64,000 nucleotides of DNA from Clostridia bacterium (lineage in GTDB: Bacteria; Bacillota; Clostridia; Christensenellales; Aristaeellaceae), in assembly GCA_017509255.1 (NCBI GenBank), contig JAFWQA010000061.1, forward strand, positions 1 through 64,000. The letters run 5' to 3'. The notes under the pieces were generated by a model, which saw only the letters and a program-made list of their open reading frames with translations, searched no databases and was not told the origin of the DNA. Shown in pieces: positions 1-8,000 of this stretch. The position numbers and the translations under genes were made by a program. The stretch's first letter is position 1. Every line of letters begins with the position of its first letter.

Positions 1-378
1 GCTGCTTCCGGTTCCTTTACGGCAGACTCTTCTTCTGTTTCTTCAGTCTCCGGTTCGTCGGTGTCTGTCTCTTCTTCAGTTTCTGCTGCTTCCGGTTCGT
101 CAGCATCAGCCTCTTCTTCAGTTTCTGCTGCTTCCAGTTCGTCAGCGTCAGCCTCTTCTTCAGTTTCTGCTGCTTCCGGTTCGTCGGTGTCTGTCTCTTC
201 TTCAGCTTCTGCTGCTTCCGGTTCCTTCACGACAGACTCTTCTTCTGTTTCTTCAGTCTCCGGTTCGTCAGCCTCAGCCTCTTCTTCAGCTTCTGCTGCT
301 TCCGGTTCGTCGGTGTCTGTCTCTTCTTCAGCTTCTGCTGCTTCCGGTTCCTTCACGGCAGACTCTTCTTCAGTTTCT
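1..378. repeat. 42-bp in-frame tandem repeat, nine units, with a 126-bp higher-order period
   Basis: Units begin at 1, 43, 85, 127, 169, 211, 253, 295 and 337, exactly 42 bp apart. Each encodes 14 residues in the minus-strand gene. Three unit types recur: ESAVKEPEA, ETDTDEPEA and EADADEPEA-like. Units 253-378 and 127-252 repeat the same three-type order. Units 169-210 and 295-336 are identical at every base. The array continues to the window edge. Confidence 0.9.
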
Positions 379-1580
379 TCAGCCTCCAGTCCCTCTGCTT
401 CAGGCTTATCTTCAGGCTCTGCTGTCTCCCCAACCTCGGGGACAGCCTCTTCCGGCGTCTCTTCTGCGTCCGCTTCCCCTGCTTCCGGCTCTTCTTCCTC
501 AGTTTCCTCAGAAGCAGGTTCTTCCTCAGTCTCTTCTGTTTCCGGTTCCTCATCAGCATGCTTTTCTCCGGCTTCCGCTGCTTCCGGTTCATCTGTGGAA
601 GATTCTTCTGCCGGCTCTTCCGCTTCCTTGTTGGCAGGTTCCTCCGCAGTTTCTTCTTCTGTTTCCTCCACGGTCGGTTCTTCTGCGGTTTCTTCAGACT
701 CCTGCTCCTCGGCGGCAGTCTCTTCCTCAGTCTTTAATATCTCCGCTTCTTCCGTTATTTCTTCGGCGGACTCTTCTGCAGTCTCTGCTGTTTCCGTCTC
801 TTCTGTTTCTTCCGCGACAGGTTCCCCTGTAGTCTCGGTCTCTTCCGTTTCCTCCGCTGTATTTCCTTCTGCCGTCTCTTCCGCTTCTGCATGCTCCGAA
901 GCGGTCTCCTCCGCCGTCACTGTTGCTTCTTCACCGGTCAACGCGGCCGCATCGGCTGTTTCTTCGGCAGCGTCCGGGTTTTCCGTACCGTTTCCTGTTT
1001 CTGCGGCGGGGGCGTCTTCTTCTGTTTTCTTTTGCCGGGGCTCCGCATAGTCTGTCATATCAAATACGGTTGCGGATCCCCTGCGGTGTACTTTGTCCTT
1101 TAATTTTTTCTCCGTTTTCGCCGCATTCTCTTCACTCAGGAAGTTCAGATCTCCCTTTTCCACATAGCCGTTCAGAAAGCCGTCCCCGATCCAGGTCAGG
1201 ATCTCCCATCGGTTTTCATCCGTTTCCCACGCGTAAACGAGCGCGCCGGAAAGAAGGCTCAGCTTTGCGCTTCCGCCCGCCGCGCTGCTGTATATTTTTG
1301 TTTTGCGTACGACCTTTGCAATACCCTTCCGGTATTCAGCCGCCTGTCCCTCCTCATCGGATGAAGCATCCGGAGCTTCCTTCTCCGCATCTTTCTCGTC
1401 CGATGCCTGCTGCAATTCGTCCCCTGCGCCGACTTCCTGCGTTTCTCCGGCCTGGACTGCAGCTTCAGCCGGATTTCCGCTTTCCTCCTCGGCACGGATC
1501 CCGCTGGACGGTAAAACATCTGCGAAAAGCATTGCAAAGGCGCATATTATAGCCAGCGTTCTTCTGATTGCGTTTTTCAT
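1..1580 (-). CDS. Secreted acidic repeat protein with SH3-like domain (3' end cut by window edge)
   Basis: The gene starts at ATG 1580 behind a GGAGG site and is still open at the left edge, giving 526 visible residues. Residues 1-30 look like a signal peptide (basic start, hydrophobic core, Ala-Glu end). Residues 31-80 are acidic. Residues 85-148 resemble a bacterial SH3-like fold (KVVRKTKIYSSA, then YAWETDENRWEIL and GDGFLNGYVEKGDL). From about residue 185 onward the chain is almost only Glu, Ala, Thr, Pro and Asp. The last 126 residues or so are 14-residue repeats of the type ETDTDEPEAAEAEE. Such a tail is probably unfolded and extended, perhaps reaching from the wall. It lies 103 bases downstream of the solute-binding protein gene, on the same strand. 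I do not recognise a specific family. Existence of the gene is well supported; function is open. Confidence 0.8.
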   Translation of the reverse strand, partial: MKNAIRRTLAIICAFAMLFADVLPSSGIRAEEESGNPAEAAVQAGETQEVGAGDELQQASDEKDAEKEAPDASSDEEGQAAEYRKGIAKVVRKTKIYSSAAGGSAKLSLLSGALVYAWETDENRWEILTWIGDGFLNGYVEKGDLNFLSEENAAKTEKKLKDKVHRRGSATVFDMTDYAEPRQKKTEEDAPAAETGNGTENPDAAEETADAAALTGEEATVTAEETASEHAEAEETAEGNTAEETEETETTGEPVAEETEETETAETAEESAEEITEEAEILKTEEETAAEEQESEETAEEPTVEETEEETAEEPANKEAEEPAEESSTDEPEAAEAGEKHADEEPETEETEEEPASEETEEEEPEAGEADAEETPEEAVPEVGETAEPEDKPEAEGLEAEETEEESAVKEPEAAEAEEETDTDEPEAAEAEEEAEADEPETEETEEESVVKEPEAAEAEEETDTDEPEAAETEEEADADELEAAETEEEADADEPEAAETEEETDTDEPETEETEEESAVKEPEA

Positions 1581-1683
1581 TTGGGAACCTCCTTGGCAGC
1601 CTTAGGATAACCGCTGTGAATCGTTCATCAGGAAAAGCGTACGGTTTTCTTTTCCTGAAAGGAAACAGTGATATGAGCTCTGA

Positions 1684-4044
1684 TTATTTCTTCCTCTGCA
1701 GATTCTGGATCTCCGCGACCCATCCCCATACCGGCGTGATATCCGGCGTCACACTGGACACGTCGATCCTCTCAGCGCTGAACAGGGTATAGGTCTGCCG
1801 CTGATAGACAGGGATTTCCACTGCCCATTTCAGCACTTCTTCCATTGTGACGCGGTATAATTCTTTTCGGGTTGAACTGTCGCTTTCTGTATGGATGGCA
1901 TCGATCAGTCGGTCCAGCGTACCGGACTGGATCCGGAAATAATTGCTTTCCTTGCCGCCCGCTCCGATCGCGTTTTCGCTTCTGTAATTCAGCTCCGGAT
2001 CAGGCTTTACCGTGCTTCCCCAGGCCGCGCACCACAGCTCCTGAGTGCCCGCCGCCATCTCTTCATACAGGTCCTGCACATCCTCCGGATCATCAATGAC
2101 AAGGCTGATCCCGATCCCTGCCAGCGCTTTCGCGGCGTTTTCGGCGATCTCATAACACGCGTGATCCTTTTTCCCGTCACCCGGCACGGTGATCCGGTAG
2201 CTCATGGAAGCCCCCTGCGGCGCTGCCGTAAACAGTCCCTGATCTTCATCCCAGCTGTAGCCGGCTTCCTTCAGATATTCAACCGCCGCTTCCGTTGCCC
2301 TGCTCTCTTTCTCTTCAAAGGTCATCCCGTCCGTGTAAAGCGTGCTTCCTTCGCTGTCTGCGGAAAACGCCTCCCGGTATCCGTTTTCACCCTTCTCCGG
2401 TGCTGTACCGTAAACCAGGGATATCGGATAATCGATCACCTCAGCCGTCTCTCCGTAATAATTCATTACGGCGCTCTCCCGGTATAGGGACAGAATTGTT
2501 GCCAGCGCCCTGCGCAGGCTTACTGAGGCTCTGCTTCCCGGTTCCCCGTCCACGTTGACCGTGCCGGCATTGATGCCGATATATCCGTAGCCTAGCCGGA
2601 GGGATGCGATCGCTTTGATCCTGTCGCCGCTGACCTGTCCGTTTCCATTCAGGCTTTTCAGCGCGTTCAGGCTCTCCAGGTCTCCTCCGATTTCCCCGGC
2701 GTCCGCCTCGCCCGCTTCGATCGCCGGGATCATATCGGCTTCCTTCATTTCCTTCAGCAGCAGCTCATTGATTTTTGGCTTCCCGAGATAATAAAACGGG
2801 TTTCCGCTGAAAGCAGCCGTTCCTTTGCTTTTCTGCACCATTCGATACGGGCCCGCGCCCATGGGGATTTCCTGCTTTTCAATTTTGCTCAGGTCGCCAA
2901 ACGGGTGCCCGAACAGATTCTTATCATAGTCATACTGCCTTGTGTCTCCGTAGTAATGCAGCGGCGCGATCATCATTCCGAGAACCGTGTAAACAGCATC
3001 CGGATCGTTCCCCTTCATCCGGACTTCCACCGTTTTGTCGTCCTTCTTTGTGATCCCGGCAATATTCGGAACGCCGCCATCCTCATCCCTGGAGATCCTG
3101 GCAGCCAGTTTTGCGGCTATGTCGTCCGTATTCATTTCTGTTTCGCAGCTCAGATAAAACTCAATGTCCCCGTCATACGCCTCAAAGGACGCGTCAAACA
3201 GCTCCGTCCAGCCCGGCCTCTTTCCGTTCTTCAGGTCATAGCTGTTCCCGTTTTTCAGCGTCAGGATCCCGTTTTCCGCCTTTCCGTATCCCAGAACGGC
3301 CAATGCCAGTGCAGCCTTCAGCCCTTCATCCTCCCCGATTTCCTCCCGGCTGCAGCCCAGTCTCTCCTCAAACAGCTCTGTATAGTTCTCATAGGCAAAC
3401 TCTGCTGATTTCCGGCTTTCCGTCATCCACAGCTCTTTTGCGTTTTCGTAATAGCTGTCATACTGCTCCTGTGTAAAGAGATCTTCTTCCCCGACCCGGT
3501 ATCCGAAGCCGGCAGCCCGTATGGCCCGCACAACGCTGAGGACCCTTTCACGGTTTTCTTCGGTCAGCTGCGTCCGGTATTCCTCTGCGCCGATAATCGG
3601 ATAAGTGTTCATCAGATTCGGTCCCTTATAGGACGGATCCAGATATACATAGTAATTGAAAATGATATCATCCGCCGTCACCGTTTTTCCGTCCGCAAAA
3701 TGCAAATCATTCCGCAGCCTGAAGGTATAAGTGGTGATATCCTCAGCCGGTTCATACTCCTCCTGCAGATCCCCTGTCCCGTAATAGGTATACTTCCTGC
3801 CCTTGTACGAAACGGTTTCCCCGCTGATCCCCTTATGAATAACACGGCCTTCCCGGTCGGTTGTCATCATGCCGGCCTGTGTCAGATTCACCGCCTTCAG
3901 ATCACCCGCGGTCCGTGCGTAGAAAGGATTGTAATTCCCGCTCAGCTCGGTAACGGCAATCACCGTTTCCCTGTTTTGTCCCGCTGTGGCTGTGCTTCCC
4001 GCCAGAAAGAGCAGTGCCAGTGCCAACGCCATGATCTTTTTCAC
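1684..4044 (-). CDS. Family 5 extracellular solute-binding protein (oligopeptide/nickel type), secreted
   Basis: The 786-residue product has a signal peptide (residues 1-22, MKKIMALALALLFLAGSTATA). It then shows the family 5 binding-protein signature at about residues 108-130 (LRNDLHFADGKTVTADD). These proteins capture peptides or other small ligands for an ABC importer. Two things are unusual. It is about 200 residues longer than typical OppA or DppA proteins, and it has no lipobox cysteine, so it is not obviously anchored. No permease or ATPase of the Opp type is nearby. The start is GTG at 4044, chosen because AGGGGGA lies 8 bases upstream and the signal peptide begins there. A strong promoter at 4272-4300 lies about 220 bases upstream. 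Confidence 0.85.
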   Translation of the reverse strand: MKKIMALALALLFLAGSTATAGQNRETVIAVTELSGNYNPFYARTAGDLKAVNLTQAGMMTTDREGRVIHKGISGETVSYKGRKYTYYGTGDLQEEYEPAEDITTYTFRLRNDLHFADGKTVTADDIIFNYYVYLDPSYKGPNLMNTYPIIGAEEYRTQLTEENRERVLSVVRAIRAAGFGYRVGEEDLFTQEQYDSYYENAKELWMTESRKSAEFAYENYTELFEERLGCSREEIGEDEGLKAALALAVLGYGKAENGILTLKNGNSYDLKNGKRPGWTELFDASFEAYDGDIEFYLSCETEMNTDDIAAKLAARISRDEDGGVPNIAGITKKDDKTVEVRMKGNDPDAVYTVLGMMIAPLHYYGDTRQYDYDKNLFGHPFGDLSKIEKQEIPMGAGPYRMVQKSKGTAAFSGNPFYYLGKPKINELLLKEMKEADMIPAIEAGEADAGEIGGDLESLNALKSLNGNGQVSGDRIKAIASLRLGYGYIGINAGTVNVDGEPGSRASVSLRRALATILSLYRESAVMNYYGETAEVIDYPISLVYGTAPEKGENGYREAFSADSEGSTLYTDGMTFEEKESRATEAAVEYLKEAGYSWDEDQGLFTAAPQGASMSYRITVPGDGKKDHACYEIAENAAKALAGIGISLVIDDPEDVQDLYEEMAAGTQELWCAAWGSTVKPDPELNYRSENAIGAGGKESNYFRIQSGTLDRLIDAIHTESDSSTRKELYRVTMEEVLKWAVEIPVYQRQTYTLFSAERIDVSSVTPDITPVWGWVAEIQNLQRKK

Positions 4045-4096
4045 AGATGAATCCCCCTTGTCTGTATACCGGTTGCAGAAGCAGTATTGTATCCGC

Positions 4097-5941
4097 TCAG
4101 AGCTTTGCGGCGTTTACCTGCTGCTCCTTTTCAAAATCCTTCTCCGCGCGGTTCGTCAGTTCCTGAGCCTTGCTCTCACGGCCTGTCCAAATGAATCTTT
4201 CACCCGATGATCTTGCTGAATGGATTGAAACAATTCTGCAAACAAGCATTGTTTTCATACATTTAAATATGATTATATATGCGTTTGTATATTTTTGCAA
4301 TATTTTTTGTAATAATATGTAATGATATTTACAATACGATGCAGTTTCTCTTCTTTCGCCGGCGGCTTTTTCCCCGGAGCATAAAAAAACAGCCTCCGTC
4401 CTGTCCGGCGGAGACTGTTCAGGCTGTTGTTTTTCTTTTTGCGGATCGATTTCTACGGGAAAAGGCTCACGGTTTTCTTCGGGGATGCTGTATTCGCCGC
4501 CTTCATAACTCACACTGAGCAGGCAGACCCGGATGCTTGCCGTTTCGGGAGGTATTTCCTCCGGATCCAGGAACATACTTCCTTCGGTCAGCCGCGTGGC
4601 GCGGAATTCACCCCGGATTTCCTTTTCCGACGTATGCAGCAGCTCTGCATTTTTATCCAGCACGTCGATCCTGACCCGAACGGCTCTGATTTTTGTCTGC
4701 CTCATCCGGCTTTTAAACAGGATCCGGCATTCCGTTCCTTCGCCCTGTCGTGCCGTTTCCACCTGCCGGATGCTGAGCGGCACCGTCGGCTCCACGACGA
4801 TCAGTGTGCCTGCCCTCCTCTTTCCCGTATCCAGGGCGGTAACGGTAACGGAGCTCTGCCCGACCTGATTGCATTCTATCCGGGCTGTGTCCTGCGTTGA
4901 CTCCTTCAGATAGGCGACATACGGGTTTGCGCTTTTCCATTCGGTTCTGGCGCTGGACATATCGGTGTCCCCGGGCAGGATCTGTGCCATCAGTTCGATC
5001 TCCTGACCGCGAAACGCGATATACCTTTCCGGCTTCAGAATCAGCTGCTCAATATTCCGAAACACCTCCACGGAAAAGCTTACAGCCAGTTTTCTCCCGT
5101 CGGAGGTCCTGTCCGTCCACGCGGTCACTGTCGCCGCTCCCGGAGCAATGCCGGTCAGCCTGCCCTCCGGCGTCACCGTCACCACGGACAGGTCGTTGCT
5201 TTCCCATGTCAGCAAGTCCGCTGTCAGCCAGTCCGGCTCGGTTTTTACTTTGGGCGCCGCCCTCGTTCTGCCGGCCTCGATGCGGATCATTTCCGTCATA
5301 TCCTCCGCGCTCAGGCTTTCCACGGGAGGGATGACTGTGACACGGACCTGGACGGAAGGGCTTCTCCTTCCGGCCAGCTTTTCATCGCTGACGGCGGTCA
5401 GTACGGCGGTTCCCCTCTTCAGTCCGATGACTTTGCCGTCCTGAACGGCAGCGATCTCCGCCCCGTCCGGGAGCCAGGTGTATGTCTGTATATCTGCGTC
5501 TTCGGGAAAGAAAACAATTTCAGGCAGAGGAGCCTCCCCTCCGCTCAGCACTGTCAGCGTCGAAGGCTCGGCGAGCATTTTCTCTGCGGGAATGATCACG
5601 CGGACCTCGCATATCCCTTCATATTTTTTTCCGTCCGACGTCGATACATGCCGGATCAGCTGCGCCTTTCCCCTGCCGACGGCGGTATATCTGTCGTCGG
5701 TATCGATTTTGACGACGGATGTATCTGTGCTCTCCCAGTAAACAGCAGTTACCAGTGTGCCGGCAGGCCTGTTCATCAGTCTGGAACTCAGCCATCCGTA
5801 ATTGCCCGGTGCCAGCTCCAGATCCGTCAGATTGATCCAGACGTATGGCTCCGTGTCCTGCGGTTCCTCCGCCGGCGCGGAGGCAAGAGGCAGAATTATC
5901 AGAATAAGAAGCAGGCTGATCAGCCTCTTGACTGTAATCAT
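4097..5941 (-). CDS. Secreted Big2 (bacterial Ig-like) repeat protein with an aberrant C-terminal extension
   Basis: The start is taken at ATG 5941, where the signal peptide begins (MITVKRLISLLLILIILPLA, then an Ala-rich cleavage region). The frame stays open upstream to 5995, but that lies in or near the promoter. Four Big2-like modules follow to about residue 390 (for example WESTDTSVVKID and WESNDLSVVTVTPEGRLTG). A C-terminal beta-rich domain runs to about residue 505. The last 95-105 codons do not look like protein: they read through a terminator (4383-4418), an AT-rich stretch and the promoter of the next gene. A single-base shift in the A-rich run near 4425-4440 would expose a TGA at 4419-4421, right at the foot of the hairpin. 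The real protein probably ends there. Big2 proteins are usually cell-surface structural or adhesion proteins. Confidence 0.75.
   Translation of the reverse strand: MITVKRLISLLLILIILPLASAPAEEPQDTEPYVWINLTDLELAPGNYGWLSSRLMNRPAGTLVTAVYWESTDTSVVKIDTDDRYTAVGRGKAQLIRHVSTSDGKKYEGICEVRVIIPAEKMLAEPSTLTVLSGGEAPLPEIVFFPEDADIQTYTWLPDGAEIAAVQDGKVIGLKRGTAVLTAVSDEKLAGRRSPSVQVRVTVIPPVESLSAEDMTEMIRIEAGRTRAAPKVKTEPDWLTADLLTWESNDLSVVTVTPEGRLTGIAPGAATVTAWTDRTSDGRKLAVSFSVEVFRNIEQLILKPERYIAFRGQEIELMAQILPGDTDMSSARTEWKSANPYVAYLKESTQDTARIECNQVGQSSVTVTALDTGKRRAGTLIVVEPTVPLSIRQVETARQGEGTECRILFKSRMRQTKIRAVRVRIDVLDKNAELLHTSEKEIRGEFRATRLTEGSMFLDPEEIPPETASIRVCLLSVSYEGGEYSIPEENREPFPVEIDPQKEKQQPEQSPPDRTEAVFLCSGEKAAGERRETASYCKYHYILLQKILQKYTNAYIIIFKCMKTMLVCRIVSIHSARSSGERFIWTGRESKAQELTNRAEKDFEKEQQVNAAKL
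4272..4300 (-). promoter_or_regulatory. Sigma-A type promoter for the solute-binding protein gene
   Basis: On the minus strand, TTGCAA (4295-4300), a 17-base spacer and TATAAT (4272-4277). It sits in an AT-rich island and fires toward the gene starting at 4044. The transcript would have a leader of about 220 bases. It lies inside the nominal 3' end of the upstream Big2 reading frame. Confidence 0.75.
4383..4418 (-). terminator. Intrinsic terminator after the Big2 gene
   Basis: A 10-bp stem (4389-4398 with 4409-4418, one G-T wobble) with a 10-base loop is followed on the minus strand by seven T residues. It lies inside the nominal Big2 reading frame, which is why the annotated 3' end of that gene is doubtful. 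Confidence 0.8.
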
Positions 5942-5980
5942 GGATTCGTTTCCGTTCCTTCCCGATCGGTTTGCCGTCTT

Positions 5981-6009
5981 ATTGTAATCAAACATCGGCC
6001 AAGTTGCAA
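5981..6009 (-). promoter_or_regulatory. Promoter for the Big2 gene, sharing its -35 box with a divergent promoter
   Basis: Minus strand: TTGCAA (6004-6009), a 17-base spacer, TACAAT (5981-5986). The hexamer TTGCAA is its own reverse complement and also serves as the -35 of the rightward promoter at 6004-6031. Confidence 0.65.
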
Positions 6010-6031
6010 GCTGTGAAAAAGAGAGTATAAT
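6004..6031 (+). promoter_or_regulatory. Promoter for the NlpC/P60 gene
   Basis: Plus strand: TTGCAA (6004-6009), a 16-base spacer, TATAAT (6026-6031). The gene's GGGGGGAG ribosome site and ATG follow about 25 bases downstream. The -35 hexamer is shared with the leftward promoter. Confidence 0.7.
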
Positions 6032-6060
6032 ATCATTATCTGTTCTCTTGGGGGGAGCTT

Positions 6061-6990
6061 ATGCGGCGTCTGCTGATAACGTTTTTCTGCTTTATGATCC
6101 TTTTGCTGCCCGTCGGGGCCCCTGCCCTTTCCGGGGCGACGCTTCAGCCCGATCCCCTTCTGGAGGACGCGCTTTCTATGCTGGAAAGCGGGAATCCGTT
6201 TATCTCACACTACAATCAGGTGACAGGCAATTCGGTCAAAGAGCGTTTTCCTTTGGGATGTCCTTATCTCTGGGGCGGCAAAGGAGAAAGGAACCTGATC
6301 AGGATCATCCAGGCATGGCAGTCCTCTCCCGGATACTATAAACAAGGCGAATATTATCTTTACGGCTTTGACTGCAGCGGATATATCCAGTGGCTTCTGT
6401 CCGTGAACAGCCGCGCTCCGTTTTATTCCATCAGCGGGACGCTGGCCTTGCCGGAGCATCCGGAGCTGGATATCGCCGGTGCTTCCGAAGCGCAGGGAGC
6501 TGAATTAAGCGCGCTGCTGATCCCGGGAGACATCGTGGCGATCAGCCATTCAAGGGGTTCCTATCATGTCGCCATGTATATCGGCACGCTGCGCCAATAC
6601 GGATATACGGCAGATCAGCTTCCGGAGGAACTGAAAAGCTTCGCCGATTATCCGCTGATCATCCACTGCACCGTCAGCAGTGATTACTATATCCGGTACG
6701 AGGATTATATCGAAGAAGCATATGAAATGTACGTTGCGCCGCCGGACGGAGGAGTGATCGTTTCCCTGCTGGTCTCCCGGGACGCCGCGCCGTATCGGGA
6801 GATCAATCCCGATAACGGGGAAACCGCCTACTTCCTGTTGGACGGATACCGTCTCCAGGCTTACGATCTCGCTGCTGACCGTCGGTTCCGTTGGGTCCGC
6901 TGGCCGGAAAAGGGCAGCCCCCTGATCCCCCTCCGGACGGAAAAGCCGGAGCCCGCGGAAACGTCCCAGCCGGAACCGTCCGATCCCTGA
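6061..6990 (+). CDS. Secreted NlpC/P60-family cell wall hydrolase
   Basis: The 309-residue protein starts with a signal peptide (residues 1-25). It carries an NlpC/P60-like catalytic core: Cys105 in GFDCSGYIQWLL and His169 in GSYHVAMYIG, with LIPGDIVA between them. Enzymes of this family usually cut the D-Glu to meso-diaminopimelate bond in peptidoglycan stems, acting outside the cell. No SH3 or other targeting domain is evident before the catalytic part. The C-terminal 40 residues end in a Pro/Glu-rich tail. The gene is alone on the plus strand, divergent from the Big2 gene, and ends in a strong terminator. Confidence 0.85.
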   Translation: MRRLLITFFCFMILLLPVGAPALSGATLQPDPLLEDALSMLESGNPFISHYNQVTGNSVKERFPLGCPYLWGGKGERNLIRIIQAWQSSPGYYKQGEYYLYGFDCSGYIQWLLSVNSRAPFYSISGTLALPEHPELDIAGASEAQGAELSALLIPGDIVAISHSRGSYHVAMYIGTLRQYGYTADQLPEELKSFADYPLIIHCTVSSDYYIRYEDYIEEAYEMYVAPPDGGVIVSLLVSRDAAPYREINPDNGETAYFLLDGYRLQAYDLAADRRFRWVRWPEKGSPLIPLRTEKPEPAETSQPEPSDP

Positions 6991-7001
6991 ATGCAAAGCT
7001 C

Positions 7002-7028
7002 GGCCTGCGGAAAACCGCAGGCCTTTTT
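7002..7028 (+). terminator. Intrinsic terminator after the NlpC/P60 gene
   Basis: A perfect 9-bp stem (7002-7010 with 7015-7023), an AAAA loop, then a run of T from 7024. Confidence 0.9.
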
Positions 7029-7032
7029 CTTT

Positions 7033-7617
7033 TTACCTTCCGGCAGGTTCAGGATCCCCCCCGTTGCGTTCCGCCTTCCGGTAGATGCTTCTTTCCCTTG
7101 TCATGATCCCCTCCGAGATCATATCCCGCCGGATCGTGCAGAAGTCGTCATGATAATCCGCGATGATGATGTTGACCTCCCGCTCTGTGTATTCCCTTCC
7201 CGCCTGAAAGGCTTTTGCGATCTCCTCCAGCACGATCCTTTCCTTTTTTCGCTGCGTGGGGATGGATTTCAGCCTCCCGTATTCGAAAAAGGATGCGATC
7301 ACCTTTTCCCTGTAAGCTTTTTCCCTCTCCTTCTGCGCTTCGCTTTCGGAGGTCTTTTCTCCCAGGATATCAATGATCCGGACCCCGAACAAAGGTTTGT
7401 TGATGGAGTACATGGTATAGTACTGATCCTTCCGGGAGGTGACCGCGCCTGCTTCCTCCAGCTTTTTCAGATGAAAGGAAACTGTTGCCGAGGTGATCCC
7501 GAGTCTCTCAGCCAGCCGCTCCACATACATATCCTCTTCCATCAGCGACTTAAGAATGGCCAGGCGCGATTTGTCCGCCAGGCATTTGAAAAATCCGATG
7601 GTCTCCTGCTCTGTCAT
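7033..7617 (-). CDS. ArsR-type transcriptional regulator with C-terminal DUF2087 domain
   Basis: Residues 1-75 form a winged helix of the ArsR/SmtB type (LADKSRLAILKSLM, then LGITSATVSFHLKKLEEAGAV). Residues 135-185 match the DUF2087 pattern (YTEREVNIIIADYHDDF, then IRRDMISEGIMTRE). No metal-binding Cys cluster of the ArsR type is seen, so the signal is probably not a metal. It is the last gene of a three-gene leftward operon. It probably controls that operon through the palindrome at 9014-9029 next to the promoter. Role as a regulator is firm; the autoregulation is inferred. Confidence 0.88.
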   Translation of the reverse strand: MTEQETIGFFKCLADKSRLAILKSLMEEDMYVERLAERLGITSATVSFHLKKLEEAGAVTSRKDQYYTMYSINKPLFGVRIIDILGEKTSESEAQKEREKAYREKVIASFFEYGRLKSIPTQRKKERIVLEEIAKAFQAGREYTEREVNIIIADYHDDFCTIRRDMISEGIMTRERSIYRKAERNGGDPEPAGR

Positions 7618-7629
7618 ATGCTTCTCCTT

Positions 7630-7986
7630 TCAGAACAATGAATCGAATTTCCGGACGATCTCCTCCACGGTCTCGAGCTTTGACTCCTCGATCATGACCT
7701 TCTCAGCGTCCCCGTGTTTCTCAGCCGCTTCCAGATTTCTTTTCCAGTTTCCGGTCACGTTATCCTTCAGGATATGAAACTCGCGGCTGAAGCCTTCCTC
7801 CCCTTCGCCCGTTTTCTTCAGTGCCGCGCCGAACAGCGCCGTCATCACTTCGTACATATTCAGGCCCGCGCGGACGGCTCTCGCCTCATCCGCACGGCCG
7901 TCCCGGACCATCTCGGCGATTTTCTGCTTCTTTTCCTCTGCGGAAGACCGCATATAGTTTTCAAATTCTTCGATCCTGTTTTTCAT
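7630..7986 (-). CDS. Hypothetical 118-residue helical protein
   Basis: A small charged protein (MKNRIEEFENYMRSSAEEKK...) predicted by eye to be almost all helix, without signal peptide or membrane segment. It lies 12 bases upstream of the ArsR-DUF2087 gene and 14 bases downstream of the M29-type peptidase gene, so the three are almost surely co-transcribed. I do not recognise the family. Its place beside a regulator suggests a partner or effector of that regulator, but nothing in the sequence proves it. Confidence 0.7.
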   Translation of the reverse strand: MKNRIEEFENYMRSSAEEKKQKIAEMVRDGRADEARAVRAGLNMYEVMTALFGAALKKTGEGEEGFSREFHILKDNVTGNWKRNLEAAEKHGDAEKVMIEESKLETVEEIVRKFDSLF

Positions 7987-8000
7987 TTTCTCCTTCTCCT

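Noticed and set aside
1-378. A CRISPR-like array
   Set aside because: The 42-bp units have no unique spacers, keep a reading frame throughout and encode protein repeats.
61-1050. A 329-codon plus-strand frame made almost only of Ser, Ala and Val
   Set aside because: It is the mirror of the Glu-rich repeat gene on the minus strand. That gene has a ribosome site, signal peptide and SH3-like domain; this frame has none of these.
1628-1658. Hairpin TCAGGAAAA with TTTTCCTGA between the first two genes
   Set aside because: The stem is AT-rich and no T run follows on the minus strand, so I did not call it a terminator.
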